Assembly: GCA_004173475.1 (NCBI GenBank)
Contig: SEBU01000002.1
Coordinates: 589,103 to 653,102, forward strand
Source: Gammaproteobacteria bacterium
GTDB taxonomy: Bacteria > Pseudomonadota > Gammaproteobacteria > Pseudomonadales > Cellvibrionaceae
Direction: 5' to 3'
DNA length: 64,000 nt
The translations under genes were made by a program, and so were the position numbers. The notes under the pieces are model-generated. The model had not been told where the DNA came from, did no database searches, and saw nothing but the letters and a program-made list of their open reading frames with translations. Shown here in pieces: positions 28,292-37,302 of the stretch; within the stretch, counting starts at the first letter, position 1, and each line of letters opens with the position of its first letter.

Positions 28292-28612
28292 ATGGTTATA
28301 GATACAAACAACATTAATTCTGGCGGTACCAGTGGCGCGCGTGGCCGAACTACAGCACCGGTGACGACTAATGGTACGAAAACATCAGCTCCGGCACCCG
28401 CAGAAGCGGCCGTGTCTGGCAGTAAAGACAATGTTGTGCTCAGCTCGGAGGCACAAAATATGGTGCGTCTGCAAGCCAAAATCAGCAGCCTGCCTGATGT
28501 TAATCTGGATCGCGTTGCAGCTATCAAGCAAGCAATTGCCGAAGGTCGCTTCGAAATTAATCCTGAGCGCATCGCTGAAAATATGCTTAAACAAGACGAG
28601 CTTTTAAGTTAA
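28292..28612 (+). CDS. flgM: FlgM anti-sigma28 factor
   Basis: This 106-residue FlgM has the usual disordered Gly/Thr/Ala-rich N-terminus, beginning MVIDTNNINSGG. The C-terminal FliA-binding part follows (VVLSSEAQNMVRLQAKISSLPDVNLDRVAAIKQAI, GRFEINPERIAENML). It holds FliA inactive until the hook is complete and FlgM is exported. The chosen ATG is preceded by GGGGA at a suitable distance, and an ATG-like start five codons earlier has none. A sigma28 promoter lies just upstream. Confidence 0.94.
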   Translation: MVIDTNNINSGGTSGARGRTTAPVTTNGTKTSAPAPAEAAVSGSKDNVVLSSEAQNMVRLQAKISSLPDVNLDRVAAIKQAIAEGRFEINPERIAENMLKQDELLS

Positions 28613-28738
28613 TTCTTTTTGACGGCTTGCTGTTTTCTTGATGCATTGTTTTTTTCTTGACGCTTTACGTTAGGTAGTTAATCACCGATTCGGTCATTTC
28701 CCCAACAATGGCCGAATTTACTAAACCACGAGGTTGCT

Positions 28739-29215
28739 ATGTCTCTCAATGCTCAATTTCTGCGTGATATGCTCGCGCAAGATTCAAACTACGTTAAGCA
28801 ATTAAAGCTGCTGTTACTGAAAGAGCGCGAGTTGCTTGAGCAGCGCCAAACCGAAGGTATGCAGGAAATTGTAAGCCAGAAGGATCATATTCTTGGCAAT
28901 CTTTCCTTTACTGCCAAACAACGAGAGCAACTTTTGCATACCGCCGGTTTGACCACTGATCTAGCGGGATGGCAAGTATTTTTGGAACGTGACGCGCTTA
29001 CCCTGCCCTTAATTCCTGGTTGGCAATCGCTCACCGATGAGTTTATCGAGTGTCAGGCCGCGAATGAAATTAACGGAAAGATGATTAATCGCTCTAAACA
29101 AACCCTGTCGCATCTACTTAACTTGATTCGCGGCCAAGTTGCAGCTCCTTCGCTTTACACGCAAAAAGGTGCAACAACTAACAACAGCAGCACTCACACA
29201 GTCGCTAAAGCCTAA
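28739..29215 (+). CDS. flgN: FlgN flagellar export chaperone
   Basis: This 158-residue, mainly helical protein sits directly after flgM, the usual place for flgN. The N-terminal half is coiled-coil-like (VKQLKLLLLKERELLEQRQ), then comes QKDHILGNLSFTAKQREQLL. A later helix contains CQAANEINGKMINRSKQTLSHLLNLIRG, a segment typical of FlgN that binds FlgK and FlgL. The last 20 residues are Thr/Ser-rich and probably disordered. FlgN keeps the junction proteins export-competent. It should be co-transcribed with flgM from the sigma28 promoter. Confidence 0.88.
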   Translation: MSLNAQFLRDMLAQDSNYVKQLKLLLLKERELLEQRQTEGMQEIVSQKDHILGNLSFTAKQREQLLHTAGLTTDLAGWQVFLERDALTLPLIPGWQSLTDEFIECQAANEINGKMINRSKQTLSHLLNLIRGQVAAPSLYTQKGATTNNSSTHTVAKA

Positions 29216-29358
29216 ACACCGCAAGTGCTTTGCAGTAGCAGGGCACTTATGCAACTCCTCCTATTGCAATTCATCCGTTATTGAATCCTTTGCTTATTCT
29301 TAAAAAATTCATACAATGCGCGCGCTCGCATTTTTATTTATTGCGACTTTATTTTTTT

Positions 29359-29434
29359 GTCCTCATAGCTTAAATGGACAGAGCACCTGCCTCCTAAGCG
29401 GGCGATCCAGGTTCAATTCCTGGTGGGGACGCCA
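29359..29434 (+). tRNA. tRNA-Arg (anticodon CCU)
   Basis: A 76-base cloverleaf can be drawn by hand. The acceptor stem is GTCCTCA with TGGGGAC. The D-arm is GCTT...GAGC. The anticodon stem CCTGC/GCGGG holds the loop CTCCTAA (anticodon CCT at positions 34-36, T33 before it). The T-arm is CCAGG-TTCAATT-CCTGG. A discriminator G and an encoded CCA complete it. It would read AGG codons. It stands alone between flgN and rsmE. Confidence 0.95.
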
Positions 29435-29467
29435 TCTCGATTTACATTGCCTTCAGGCGCCACCTTT

Positions 29468-30178
29468 ATGAATCTTGTTTTATTTTCCGAAGCAGATTTT
29501 ATTGGCGAAAATTTAATCGCCATTCGCGACCAACGCCGTCTGCAACATATAAAACAGGTTCACCAAATACAAATCGGCGACACACTTAAGCTTGGCATTA
29601 TTAATGGCAACATAGGTTCCGGTCGCGTTGAGACTTTTAACGAATCGGAAATTCACTTGGCGGTGTCCTTAACGAAAGCTCCGCCGAAGCCATTGCCGGT
29701 AACGCTCGTACTCGCGTTACCTCGGCCTAAAATGCTAAAGCGCACCTTACAAACCATTGCTACTTTAGGCGTAAAAAAAGTTTATTTGATAAATTCCTAC
29801 CGCGTCGAAAAAAGTTATTGGCAAACACCATTACTCGATGAGAGCGCAATTACCGAACATTTACTTATTGGTTTGGAACAAGGCTGCGACACGCAATTAC
29901 CGGAAATACATTTGATAAAGCGCTTCAAACCTTTTGTAGAAGATGATCTTGCGAACATTGTAGGTACATCGCGTGCACTCGTTGCGCATCCCTACACCGA
30001 ATTACCCTGCCCCGCGCAAATTGATTATGCGATTACACTCGCAATAGGTCCAGAAGGTGGATTTATTCCTTATGAAATAGATTTGCTAGAAAAATGTGGA
30101 TTTACACCGGTAAACCTGGGCGAGCGGATAATGCGGGTTGAAACAGTGGTACCTTACTTATTAGGCAGACTTTATTAA
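29468..30178 (+). CDS. rsmE: RsmE 16S rRNA m3U1498 methyltransferase
   Basis: RsmE methylates N3 of U1498 in the decoding centre of 16S rRNA. The 236-residue protein from ATG 29468 (MNLVLFSEADFIGEN) has the N-terminal PUA-like domain and the SPOUT knot motifs LAIGPEGGFIPYE and LGERIMRVETVVPYLL. The frame is open for 15 further codons upstream, but these run into the tRNA, so they are rejected. It is 33 bases downstream of the tRNA and may be transcribed with it. Confidence 0.94.
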   Translation: MNLVLFSEADFIGENLIAIRDQRRLQHIKQVHQIQIGDTLKLGIINGNIGSGRVETFNESEIHLAVSLTKAPPKPLPVTLVLALPRPKMLKRTLQTIATLGVKKVYLINSYRVEKSYWQTPLLDESAITEHLLIGLEQGCDTQLPEIHLIKRFKPFVEDDLANIVGTSRALVAHPYTELPCPAQIDYAITLAIGPEGGFIPYEIDLLEKCGFTPVNLGERIMRVETVVPYLLGRLY

Positions 30179-30220
30179 ATAAATTTCGCCGTACAAGCTC
30201 TCAATTTATTTCGCGTTCAT

Positions 30221-32683
30221 TTAAACAATTTTTTCGCGATTTTTTATATCCTCACTTAAAATTTTCTCAAAGTCTTCAATACTCACCGCCGGGCTGGATA
30301 AATATCCCTGATAATAATGGCAGCCGAATTGTTTTAAAATTTTAAGCTGTTCTAATTGCTCCACACCTTCGGCAACTAATTCCATGTCCAATAAGCGCCC
30401 CATGGTAATAATCGTTTCTACCAGAACACGATCATTACGATCATCAATAATATCGCGCACAAAACCTTTATCAATTTTTAAAGTACTGACGGGTAAACGT
30501 TTCAAATAACTGATAGACGAATAGCCGGTACCAAAGTCATCCAATGAAAAACTGATTCCGTAGTCAGCGAGCATCGTCATGGTATTAATGGCTTCATCCA
30601 CACGCTGGATAACTATGCCTTCGGTAATTTCCATATCCAAAGAATTGGGTGGAATTCGGTGTTTGTTTAGGGTGCTTACCACATCGTCAATAAATGCGTT
30701 GCGACGGAACTGACGCGGGCTAATATTAATACTCAAACGCGCACCTTCTCGCCATAAGCCCAAGCCATGCCAACGCTCAAGCGCACGGCAGGACTCTTCA
30801 ACCACCCACTGGCCTACATCAATAATCATTCCTGATGTTTCCAACACAGGAATAAAATCAATCGGCGAGATAGTGCCTTTGGTAGGATGCACCCAACGCA
30901 GTAATGCCTCTGCGCCTATAACAAACCCACTCATCACATCGATTTTAGGTTGATAAAATAATTTAAATTGGTGTTCGTCCAAGGCGCGGTGCAAATCGCC
31001 TTCCATCACCAATTGTCGGCTGACTTTATCGGCCATTTCCTCGTTAAAGAATTCAATGGAATCGCGACCTTTTTCTTTCACCTGATACATGGCCGTATCG
31101 GCATAGCGCAAGAGTTCATGCACAGAATTATTTTTATCGGGGTATACAACAACACCTACACTACAGGTCACTCGCAATTCCATGCTGTCATACACACAAG
31201 GTTGCGAAATAACTGAGCGAATTTTTTCACTGATTTCGCCAGCGCGCAAAGCTGCGGTTTCTATATTTTGATCCAGCACCGTAAGCACAACAACAAATTC
31301 ATCACCGCTAAGGCGCGCCACCAAATCTTCATCGCGCACCGTATTGGTCAAACGGGTAGCGACTTCTTGTAAAACTCTGTCTCCTACCGGATGGCCAAGT
31401 GAGTCATTGATATTTTTAAATTGGTCGAGATCGATAAATAACACTGCACCAAAATACCCGTGTCGTTCGGCGCGGCGTAACTCATGTTCCAAACGCTCAA
31501 CTAATTGCAAGCGATTGGGTAGGCCGGTAAGCGAATCGTGATGGGCCATAAATTCCATTTTGGCCTGCGCGTTTTTGCGGTCAGTGATATCCACAGACAC
31601 GATCAACGCAACTTTTTCATCATAAAATGCGAGTGGCATAATATGGGTCTGCAAAAATAACTGGCGACCCGTTGCGGTAATAAATCTTTCTTCAATAACA
31701 TCCAGTTCTTCATTACCGCGAATCACGCGATAATCATTTTGCAACATGGTGTCTATATCAAAAACCGAATTTTTCAATAGCTGACGAACATGTAGATTAC
31801 GCATTTGCTCGGGTGTGAAGCCCAGTTCATCAGCCAGCGCCTTATTGGCGAAAAGGTAATAGCCCGCAATATTCCGTGCGCCAATCATCACCGGAAGGTT
31901 ATCAATAATCTGCCGTAAATGTTCCTCGCTCTTACGCAGAGCGAGTTCCACAGCGCGACGTTTTGCTAAAGATAGCTCAACGATATCCAACAAATGATTT
32001 GAGTTTGCAATTAGCTGCGCAAGTTCGTCTTGACGCTTGGGAGGTAAAAGAGTGAGTCGATGAACGCCGGGATGATCTGGATTAATGTTATTGATTTCGC
32101 GCGACAACTTAACAAGTGGTTTTGTAAGCATGAAATGAAATACGAAAAATAGAAGCAACACTAAAACCATATTGCGCAAAACCCCAAACATCATGTTTGA
32201 ATAAGCGCGCGCATAGAATGGCGCTAGCCACAAGTCCATATCTACTTTAAAACGTATGCTTCCTGTTGTGCCTTCTGCATAGCCGGGAATGGCTAGTACA
32301 TCTTTATATTCTTTGGTTGGCTCTGATATTTTTTTAGTTAACCAGCGTGTTGCTGCCGGGTCGCGCGGAATACTGGTTTGCGACAATACAGTCCCCTGCT
32401 CATCGGCAATCACTATTTCGTAAATAAATCCATATTTTAATAAACCGGTCACCACTTCATCAGATAATTCTTCATCCAATGTTGCAACCGAACGCGCAGC
32501 CGGCGGTTTGGCTACCGCAATAACCTGGTCAATAAATTTATTCAGCTCTTTCTGCTGATCGTTATAGTCAAGATAGGTCTGCAAAAGGCTCATGATGATG
32601 CTGAGCACAAACGCCAAAATGACCCCTATTTTGGCCAACTGAAAAGAAATACCATGAATAAAAGAAGGAGCCTTATCTCTCAT
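30221..32683 (-). CDS. Membrane PAS-GGDEF-EAL cyclic-di-GMP protein
   Basis: This 820-residue protein has two transmembrane helices (about residues 13-33 and 160-180) flanking a periplasmic sensor. A HAMP-like linker and a PAS domain (about 250-370) come next. A GGDEF domain follows (about 380-550) with SGDEF near residue 462 in place of GGDEF, a variant often found in active cyclases. The EAL domain (about 560-810) has EALLRW near 592, DDFGTGYSSISYLKRLP and VAEGVEQLEQL, so the phosphodiesterase residues look complete. It could make or degrade cyclic-di-GMP, and the EAL side appears more certainly active. It is convergent with rsmE. Confidence 0.9.
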   Translation of the reverse strand: MRDKAPSFIHGISFQLAKIGVILAFVLSIIMSLLQTYLDYNDQQKELNKFIDQVIAVAKPPAARSVATLDEELSDEVVTGLLKYGFIYEIVIADEQGTVLSQTSIPRDPAATRWLTKKISEPTKEYKDVLAIPGYAEGTTGSIRFKVDMDLWLAPFYARAYSNMMFGVLRNMVLVLLLFFVFHFMLTKPLVKLSREINNINPDHPGVHRLTLLPPKRQDELAQLIANSNHLLDIVELSLAKRRAVELALRKSEEHLRQIIDNLPVMIGARNIAGYYLFANKALADELGFTPEQMRNLHVRQLLKNSVFDIDTMLQNDYRVIRGNEELDVIEERFITATGRQLFLQTHIMPLAFYDEKVALIVSVDITDRKNAQAKMEFMAHHDSLTGLPNRLQLVERLEHELRRAERHGYFGAVLFIDLDQFKNINDSLGHPVGDRVLQEVATRLTNTVRDEDLVARLSGDEFVVVLTVLDQNIETAALRAGEISEKIRSVISQPCVYDSMELRVTCSVGVVVYPDKNNSVHELLRYADTAMYQVKEKGRDSIEFFNEEMADKVSRQLVMEGDLHRALDEHQFKLFYQPKIDVMSGFVIGAEALLRWVHPTKGTISPIDFIPVLETSGMIIDVGQWVVEESCRALERWHGLGLWREGARLSINISPRQFRRNAFIDDVVSTLNKHRIPPNSLDMEITEGIVIQRVDEAINTMTMLADYGISFSLDDFGTGYSSISYLKRLPVSTLKIDKGFVRDIIDDRNDRVLVETIITMGRLLDMELVAEGVEQLEQLKILKQFGCHYYQGYLSSPAVSIEDFEKILSEDIKNREKIV

Positions 32684-33163
32684 GGGTGGGTACTTTGCGC
32701 TCGGGATGAAAGTTGTTATGGTGCATTTTTAATCTAAACCTAAGCTCTTATGGACACCGAAGTTTTGCTGTCCGATGCTAAGGCTAAATCCTAAAAATAA
32801 TGCTTTTTAGCAGTATAGTTTAAAGTTCCAAATTGACATCTTTAAAACCTGAATTATCACGCTGCTAACCTTAGCGCCCCCTTTTCTTACCTACGCCTAA
32901 ACAATAATCCGCGTTTTCCCATAGGTGCTATTTTTAGTCCCTCGGATTTCCATCGCCCGTTATTTAATCCGACGGGAGCCAGGGCTTTAGGTCGATGAAA
33001 AGGAGATTGAAGTGCGCGAATACATTGCCATTGTTCCCAGCGCCTCCAAACACACAAACAATAGGCTAGACTTTAAATATGCTCACTTATGCCATATATA
33101 AATTACAACGTGGTATGCAATAGTTTCCATCAGGTACGCGTGAGCTAGTGAGGTGATGTGAGT
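32684..33163. other. Intergenic region with no clear gene
   Basis: These 480 bases separate the divergent GGDEF-EAL gene and the phage-like gene. The only structure seen is a small inverted repeat (CTAAAAA...TTTTTAG, 32791-32810). There is also a good Shine-Dalgarno (AAGGAG) before a 29-codon frame starting GTG at 33012, too short to call. Promoters for both flanking genes must lie here. Confidence 0.4.
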
Positions 33164-33685
33164 ATGTATGTTGAAGATTTACGCGAGTTAGTTATTCGCC
33201 CTATTCTGATTTCTTTAGGCGAATGGTCATGCAGTATCGAAAACTTGTTGCTTGGTACGGCCGCACAAGAATCACAACTTGGCTTCAAAATGCAATCTTG
33301 CCAGGACAATCAACGCGGGCTTTATCGAATTTCTCCGCTTACGCACATAGAGGTTTGGGATCAATATTTAGTAAAAGACCCTGAATTGGCCTCTAATTTA
33401 CGAGGTCTCGCTAGCCAACAACAGTTTTTAAAGTCCCCGCACGCAGAACTTATTACCAATCTCGGTTATGCCACAGGAATCGCCTGGATGATTTACCGGC
33501 GTCATCAACCGGTCCTGAGCGAAAACGCTGATCCACAGGAACTCGCTAAATACTGGGTGGATTACTATTGTTCTCGCGAAACTTCACATATGCAAAGCAT
33601 GCGTAATGAACAAAATAAAATGAATAGGTTTATTAAAAACTTTAACAAGTTAGTGCTGTGCGAGAAAAAGGGAATGGCGGCGTAA
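33164..33685 (+). CDS. Phage-type conserved protein, lysozyme-like motif (function unknown)
   Basis: The 173-residue protein contains ENLLLGTAAQESQLGFKMQ and later GLYRISPLTHIEVWDQYL. This layout recalls hypothetical proteins of marine and Pseudomonas phages, in which a glutamate in a TAAQES-type motif is followed by G-hydrophobic-[YFL]-x-[MI]-x-P-x-T-H. It also resembles the early part of a transglycosylase fold, but no signal peptide is present. ATG 33164 is chosen over the GTG two codons earlier because AGGTGA lies at a better distance. No other phage gene is nearby, so it may be a domesticated remnant. The functional call is tentative. Confidence 0.5.
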   Translation: MYVEDLRELVIRPILISLGEWSCSIENLLLGTAAQESQLGFKMQSCQDNQRGLYRISPLTHIEVWDQYLVKDPELASNLRGLASQQQFLKSPHAELITNLGYATGIAWMIYRRHQPVLSENADPQELAKYWVDYYCSRETSHMQSMRNEQNKMNRFIKNFNKLVLCEKKGMAA

Positions 33686-33985
33686 CCATTATAATTGTTC
33701 GTTCAACCAGCGTTTATTGTTTTACGAATACATCCATCTATACTGCTTATAATTGTAGGTCTTATAATTTTAGATCCCACGATTGGATATTTTAAGGTTC
33801 GAGATGGTCTAGAATGCCATCTGCCGCTAACTTATCCAATGAGTTGAAAAATTACACAAGCCTTTTGTTCGCAGACCCTGCGTAATAGAATACGCTTTTC
33901 GTTTTATCTATTTGCAAGACTGTGTTATCGCCATGATCCGCAAAGCTAATAGAAAAATATCGCTACTGTTTCTTGAGGTTTAGCA
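33686..33985. other. Intergenic region upstream of slt, nothing recognised
   Basis: Three hundred bases of AT-rich sequence with no open frame of note, RNA gene or clear hairpin. TTGAGG a few bases before 33986 is a plausible ribosome binding site for slt. Confidence 0.4.
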
Positions 33986-36052
33986 ATGCACTCCCGCTGT
34001 ACTTATTACTCTCGCTCGTTACCTAATCGTTTCCGTCGGGTATTTAATTCGCTTGGCTCAATCACAGCCTGTCTTGTGTTAAGTTTTTTTTATGTCGCTT
34101 CGGCACAAGCCGCAGCGAAGCAAGAGCCGCGCAAAACTAAATCGCAAACACCGGCGGCGAATGCCCAAGCTGCTGCATCTGTAACTGCAGCTCGTAAAGC
34201 GGAACGTATTTATTACATGGAGGCGCAAAAAGCCCTCGATAAAAAACAATTTTCGCGCTATAGGGAACTCCTACCAAACTTAAGAAATTACCCACTGCTC
34301 CCCTACCTGGAATACCAGGAGCTAGGCGACCGACTGATGGGCTTACCCACCAAAGAGGTTGAGCAATTTTTTAATCGCTACCCTAATTCATACGTTGGCG
34401 AGCGCTTACGTCACCGCTGGTTGCGCGTGCTTGCCATAAAGGAATTGTGGAAAGAATATTTGCGCTTTTACGATAAAGATTTAACTGATCCGGAACTTGC
34501 CTGCTTGAATCTGCGTGCGAAACTTGCGACGGGCGATAAAACCGCACTCAAAGGCGTCGAATCTTTATGGAATGTCGCAAAAGAACAGCCTGCTGCGTGT
34601 GATCCCGTTTTCAGTGAATGGAAGCGTGCCGGATATTTAACTCAACAACTCATGTGGGATCGACATTTAAAAGCGGTGAAAGCAGACGCGATTAGCCTTG
34701 CAGTTAATCTTGCAAAAGAAATGACACCGGAACAGCAAGTACAAGCAGTACTGTATGAAAATGTCGCGCAAAATCCGCGTTTAATTTTGCAACCTGAAAA
34801 TTTCAAGGAGCAAACTCCTGAAACTCGCGCAACCATCGCATTGGGTTTGGAAAAATATGCCGAAACTGATGCGGAAGAAACCGCGACACTTTGGAATATT
34901 TACGCAAGCCGCACGGATTTCACTCAAGATGAAAGATTGAATATTACTTACACCATCGCGCGCCAATTGTTACGTCAGGATCACGGTAAAGAAGCTGAAA
35001 AGCTCGTGGTGGCTAACCCAAATTTAAGCCGCCCCGATTTAATGGAAGCGCTCATTCGTGAGGCCTTAAAACAGAAGGATTGGGAAAAAGCCTATCGCTG
35101 GATACTTCGTTTACCCGCTGATAGCAAAAAAACGGAACGCTGGACTTACTGGCAAGGGCGAATTATGGAGCAACTTAAAATCGCCGAACTGGAAGGGAAA
35201 AAGCCTAAAGATTTTTATGAAAATGTAGCCGCAACGCGCAGCTTTTACGGCTTTTTAGCATCTGATAAGTTAGGTATCAGTTACAGTTTGCTGGATAAAC
35301 CTTTAACGATCTCTAAAGAATTAATGAACAAGGTAGAGTTTGATCCTGGCATTCAACGTGCGCGTGAATATTTTCTGTTAGGTAATTTGCCATCGGCAAA
35401 TCGTGAGTGGACCTACACAACCAATCATTTACCGAGTACGGAAGAAATGGTCGCAGCGGGCCGGCTTGCAGATCGGTGGGGCTGGTATCGCCAAGCAATA
35501 CAAACGATGCAAGATTCGGATTACTGGGATGATTTATCCGTGCGCTTTCCAATTCCTTATCATGAACAAGTTAAAGCGGCTGTTCGCGAAACATCTATTG
35601 ATCCACATTTTATTTTTGCAATTGCCAAACAGGAAAGTGCTTTTAATACCGATGCTACATCTCCGGTGGGCGCTTTAGGTTTAATGCAACTTATGCCAAC
35701 AACGGCAAAACAAACTGCAAAAAAAGCCGGATTGTTATTTCGGCCGCAGGACCTTTTACAAGCAGATAAAAATATTCATTTAGGCAGCCGTTATCTCGAC
35801 GAACTGCTTGGTGCATTTTCAGGAAATCGTATTCTGGCATCAGCTGCTTACAATGCAGGTCCCGGGCGAGTTAGACAATGGCTTAACAGCGATGACAGTA
35901 AGTTGCCCTACGATGTGTGGATAGAAACAATTCCCTACAAGGAAACACGTTTCTATGTACAAAACGTTTTATCGTTTGCAGTGATTTACGCCTATCGAAC
36001 CGGCACGCGGCAACCATTTATTACGCCACAAGAAGCCGCACGCGAATTATAA
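33986..36052 (+). CDS. slt: Soluble lytic murein transglycosylase
   Basis: This 688-residue Slt70-type enzyme cleaves peptidoglycan to anhydromuropeptides in the periplasm. A signal sequence (about residues 22-42, ITACLVLSFFYVASAQA) is followed by an Ala/Gln-rich linker. A long alpha-helical superhelical ring comes next (about 80-520). The C-terminal SLT domain (about 530-660) has the catalytic Glu in AKQESAFN near 549, SPVGALGLMQLMP and SAAYNAGPGRVRQW. Its length and order match E. coli Slt. It is monocistronic as far as can be seen, and it converges on a cheV gene across a long hairpin. Confidence 0.95.
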   Translation: MHSRCTYYSRSLPNRFRRVFNSLGSITACLVLSFFYVASAQAAAKQEPRKTKSQTPAANAQAAASVTAARKAERIYYMEAQKALDKKQFSRYRELLPNLRNYPLLPYLEYQELGDRLMGLPTKEVEQFFNRYPNSYVGERLRHRWLRVLAIKELWKEYLRFYDKDLTDPELACLNLRAKLATGDKTALKGVESLWNVAKEQPAACDPVFSEWKRAGYLTQQLMWDRHLKAVKADAISLAVNLAKEMTPEQQVQAVLYENVAQNPRLILQPENFKEQTPETRATIALGLEKYAETDAEETATLWNIYASRTDFTQDERLNITYTIARQLLRQDHGKEAEKLVVANPNLSRPDLMEALIREALKQKDWEKAYRWILRLPADSKKTERWTYWQGRIMEQLKIAELEGKKPKDFYENVAATRSFYGFLASDKLGISYSLLDKPLTISKELMNKVEFDPGIQRAREYFLLGNLPSANREWTYTTNHLPSTEEMVAAGRLADRWGWYRQAIQTMQDSDYWDDLSVRFPIPYHEQVKAAVRETSIDPHFIFAIAKQESAFNTDATSPVGALGLMQLMPTTAKQTAKKAGLLFRPQDLLQADKNIHLGSRYLDELLGAFSGNRILASAAYNAGPGRVRQWLNSDDSKLPYDVWIETIPYKETRFYVQNVLSFAVIYAYRTGTRQPFITPQEAAREL

Positions 36053-36063
36053 GTTATGATTTA

Positions 36064-36106
36064 TTTTCACCAAGAAAATGCGTCACCAGCATTTTCTTGG
36101 TGAAAA
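36064..36106. terminator. Long perfect hairpin between convergent slt and cheV
   Basis: Seventeen bases (TTTTCACCAAGAAAATG, 36064-36080) are perfectly repeated in inverse at 36090-36106 around a nine-base loop. It lies between the stop codons of two convergent genes, so it is probably a shared transcription end. No T-run follows the stem outside the paired bases, so it is not a textbook terminator. Confidence 0.55.
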
Positions 36107-36108
36107 CA

Positions 36109-37050
36109 TTATTGTTCGGAAATAAATTGTCGCAAACGTTTCTGTACAACCTTGGCCAATTCGTCTGGTTGAAATTTCGAAAGAAAATCATCACAACCGA
36201 CTTTATCAACCATGGCTTTATTAAAACTTCCGCTCAGGGATGTATGCAACACGACATATAAATCTTTTAAGGCGGGATTTTTTCTGACCTCAGCCGTTAA
36301 TCTATAACCGTCCATTTCCGGCATTTCAGCGTCAGTAATTAACATAAGTATTTCGTCTTGAACCTTACGGCCTTCGTATACCCATTGCTCCAATTGCCGC
36401 AGCGCTTGCAAACCGTCCTGAACATATAAAACCTCAATTCCCAGGTTTTGCATGGTTGCCTTAACCTGACCAACCGCTGTAGGAGAATCGTCTGCCAATA
36501 ATACTTTTAATTTTCTTTTTTTCGCTTCTTCAACGAGTTCAGAATCCAATACTTGCGCAGAGACTTGCGTGTTGTAGGGAATGATGTCTGCGAGAACACG
36601 TTCGACGTCGAGAATTTCAACTAATTGATCCTCGACACGCGTGATTGCCGTTAAAAAGTGCCCGCGTCCAGTTCCCTTGGGTGGCGGCAAAATATCATCC
36701 CAATTGAGATTGATAATTCTATCTACCCCGCCAATTAAAAATGCCTGTACCGAACGATTGTATTCGGCGATGATCAAGTTAGCATTAGCTAAATCAGTTA
36801 GAGGACCTGCGCCAATTGCAATGCTTAAATCAATAACCGGAACGGTTTGCCCACGTAAATAGGCAACCCCTTTTACATGCGGATGGCTATGGGGAACGGC
36901 GCGCAATCGCGGTACTTTGACAACTTCTTGGACCTTAAATACATTTATCGCAAAAAGTTGGTTGCCTTTCAGGCGAAACATTAGGAGTTCCAGTCTATTT
37001 TCGCCGACTAACCGCGTGCGTTGATCAATGGAATCTAAGAGTTTTGACAT
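36109..37050 (-). CDS. cheV: CheV chemotaxis coupling protein, second copy
   Basis: This 313-residue CheW-receiver hybrid has the same architecture as the other cheV. The CheW-like part opens with LELLMFRLKGNQLFAINVFKVQEVV. The receiver has VLLADDSPTAVGQV, phospho-acceptor Asp in LITDAEMPEMDGY, LHTSLSG and DDFLSKFQPDEL. The copies differ throughout and are old paralogues. Multiple CheV proteins are common in polarly flagellated gammaproteobacteria. It is separate from the che-flg cluster. Confidence 0.93.
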   Translation of the reverse strand: MSKLLDSIDQRTRLVGENRLELLMFRLKGNQLFAINVFKVQEVVKVPRLRAVPHSHPHVKGVAYLRGQTVPVIDLSIAIGAGPLTDLANANLIIAEYNRSVQAFLIGGVDRIINLNWDDILPPPKGTGRGHFLTAITRVEDQLVEILDVERVLADIIPYNTQVSAQVLDSELVEEAKKRKLKVLLADDSPTAVGQVKATMQNLGIEVLYVQDGLQALRQLEQWVYEGRKVQDEILMLITDAEMPEMDGYRLTAEVRKNPALKDLYVVLHTSLSGSFNKAMVDKVGCDDFLSKFQPDELAKVVQKRLRQFISEQ

Positions 37051-37302
37051 TCGCCAACCAGTTTTTATGACTAGACGTTATGTAGAAGATCTGGAAGTAA
37101 ATCCGAAGATTTAGGAGGACAATTTCACTTCCAGCTCAGTATAGATACAAAAGGTTGTTTGCGCTAAATCAGCCTAAAAAAAACGATTTGCGTGTTATGC
37201 AAAACGCGTTTCAGAAATTTTTGGAGTTCGCAAATAGGCAGTTGTATCGCAAGTATATCCAGCTACACTTGAACTATATTCTGCGGGGTTTCCAACTTTT
37301 CT

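Noticed and set aside
29359..30178. tRNA-Arg as an integration site for a genomic island
   Set aside because: No integrase follows, the downstream gene is the housekeeping rsmE, and no repeat of the tRNA 3' end was seen in the window.
33012..33101. 29-codon frame with a strong AAGGAG site
   Set aside because: Too short and without recognisable features; the purine-rich motif may be chance or part of the leader of the next gene.
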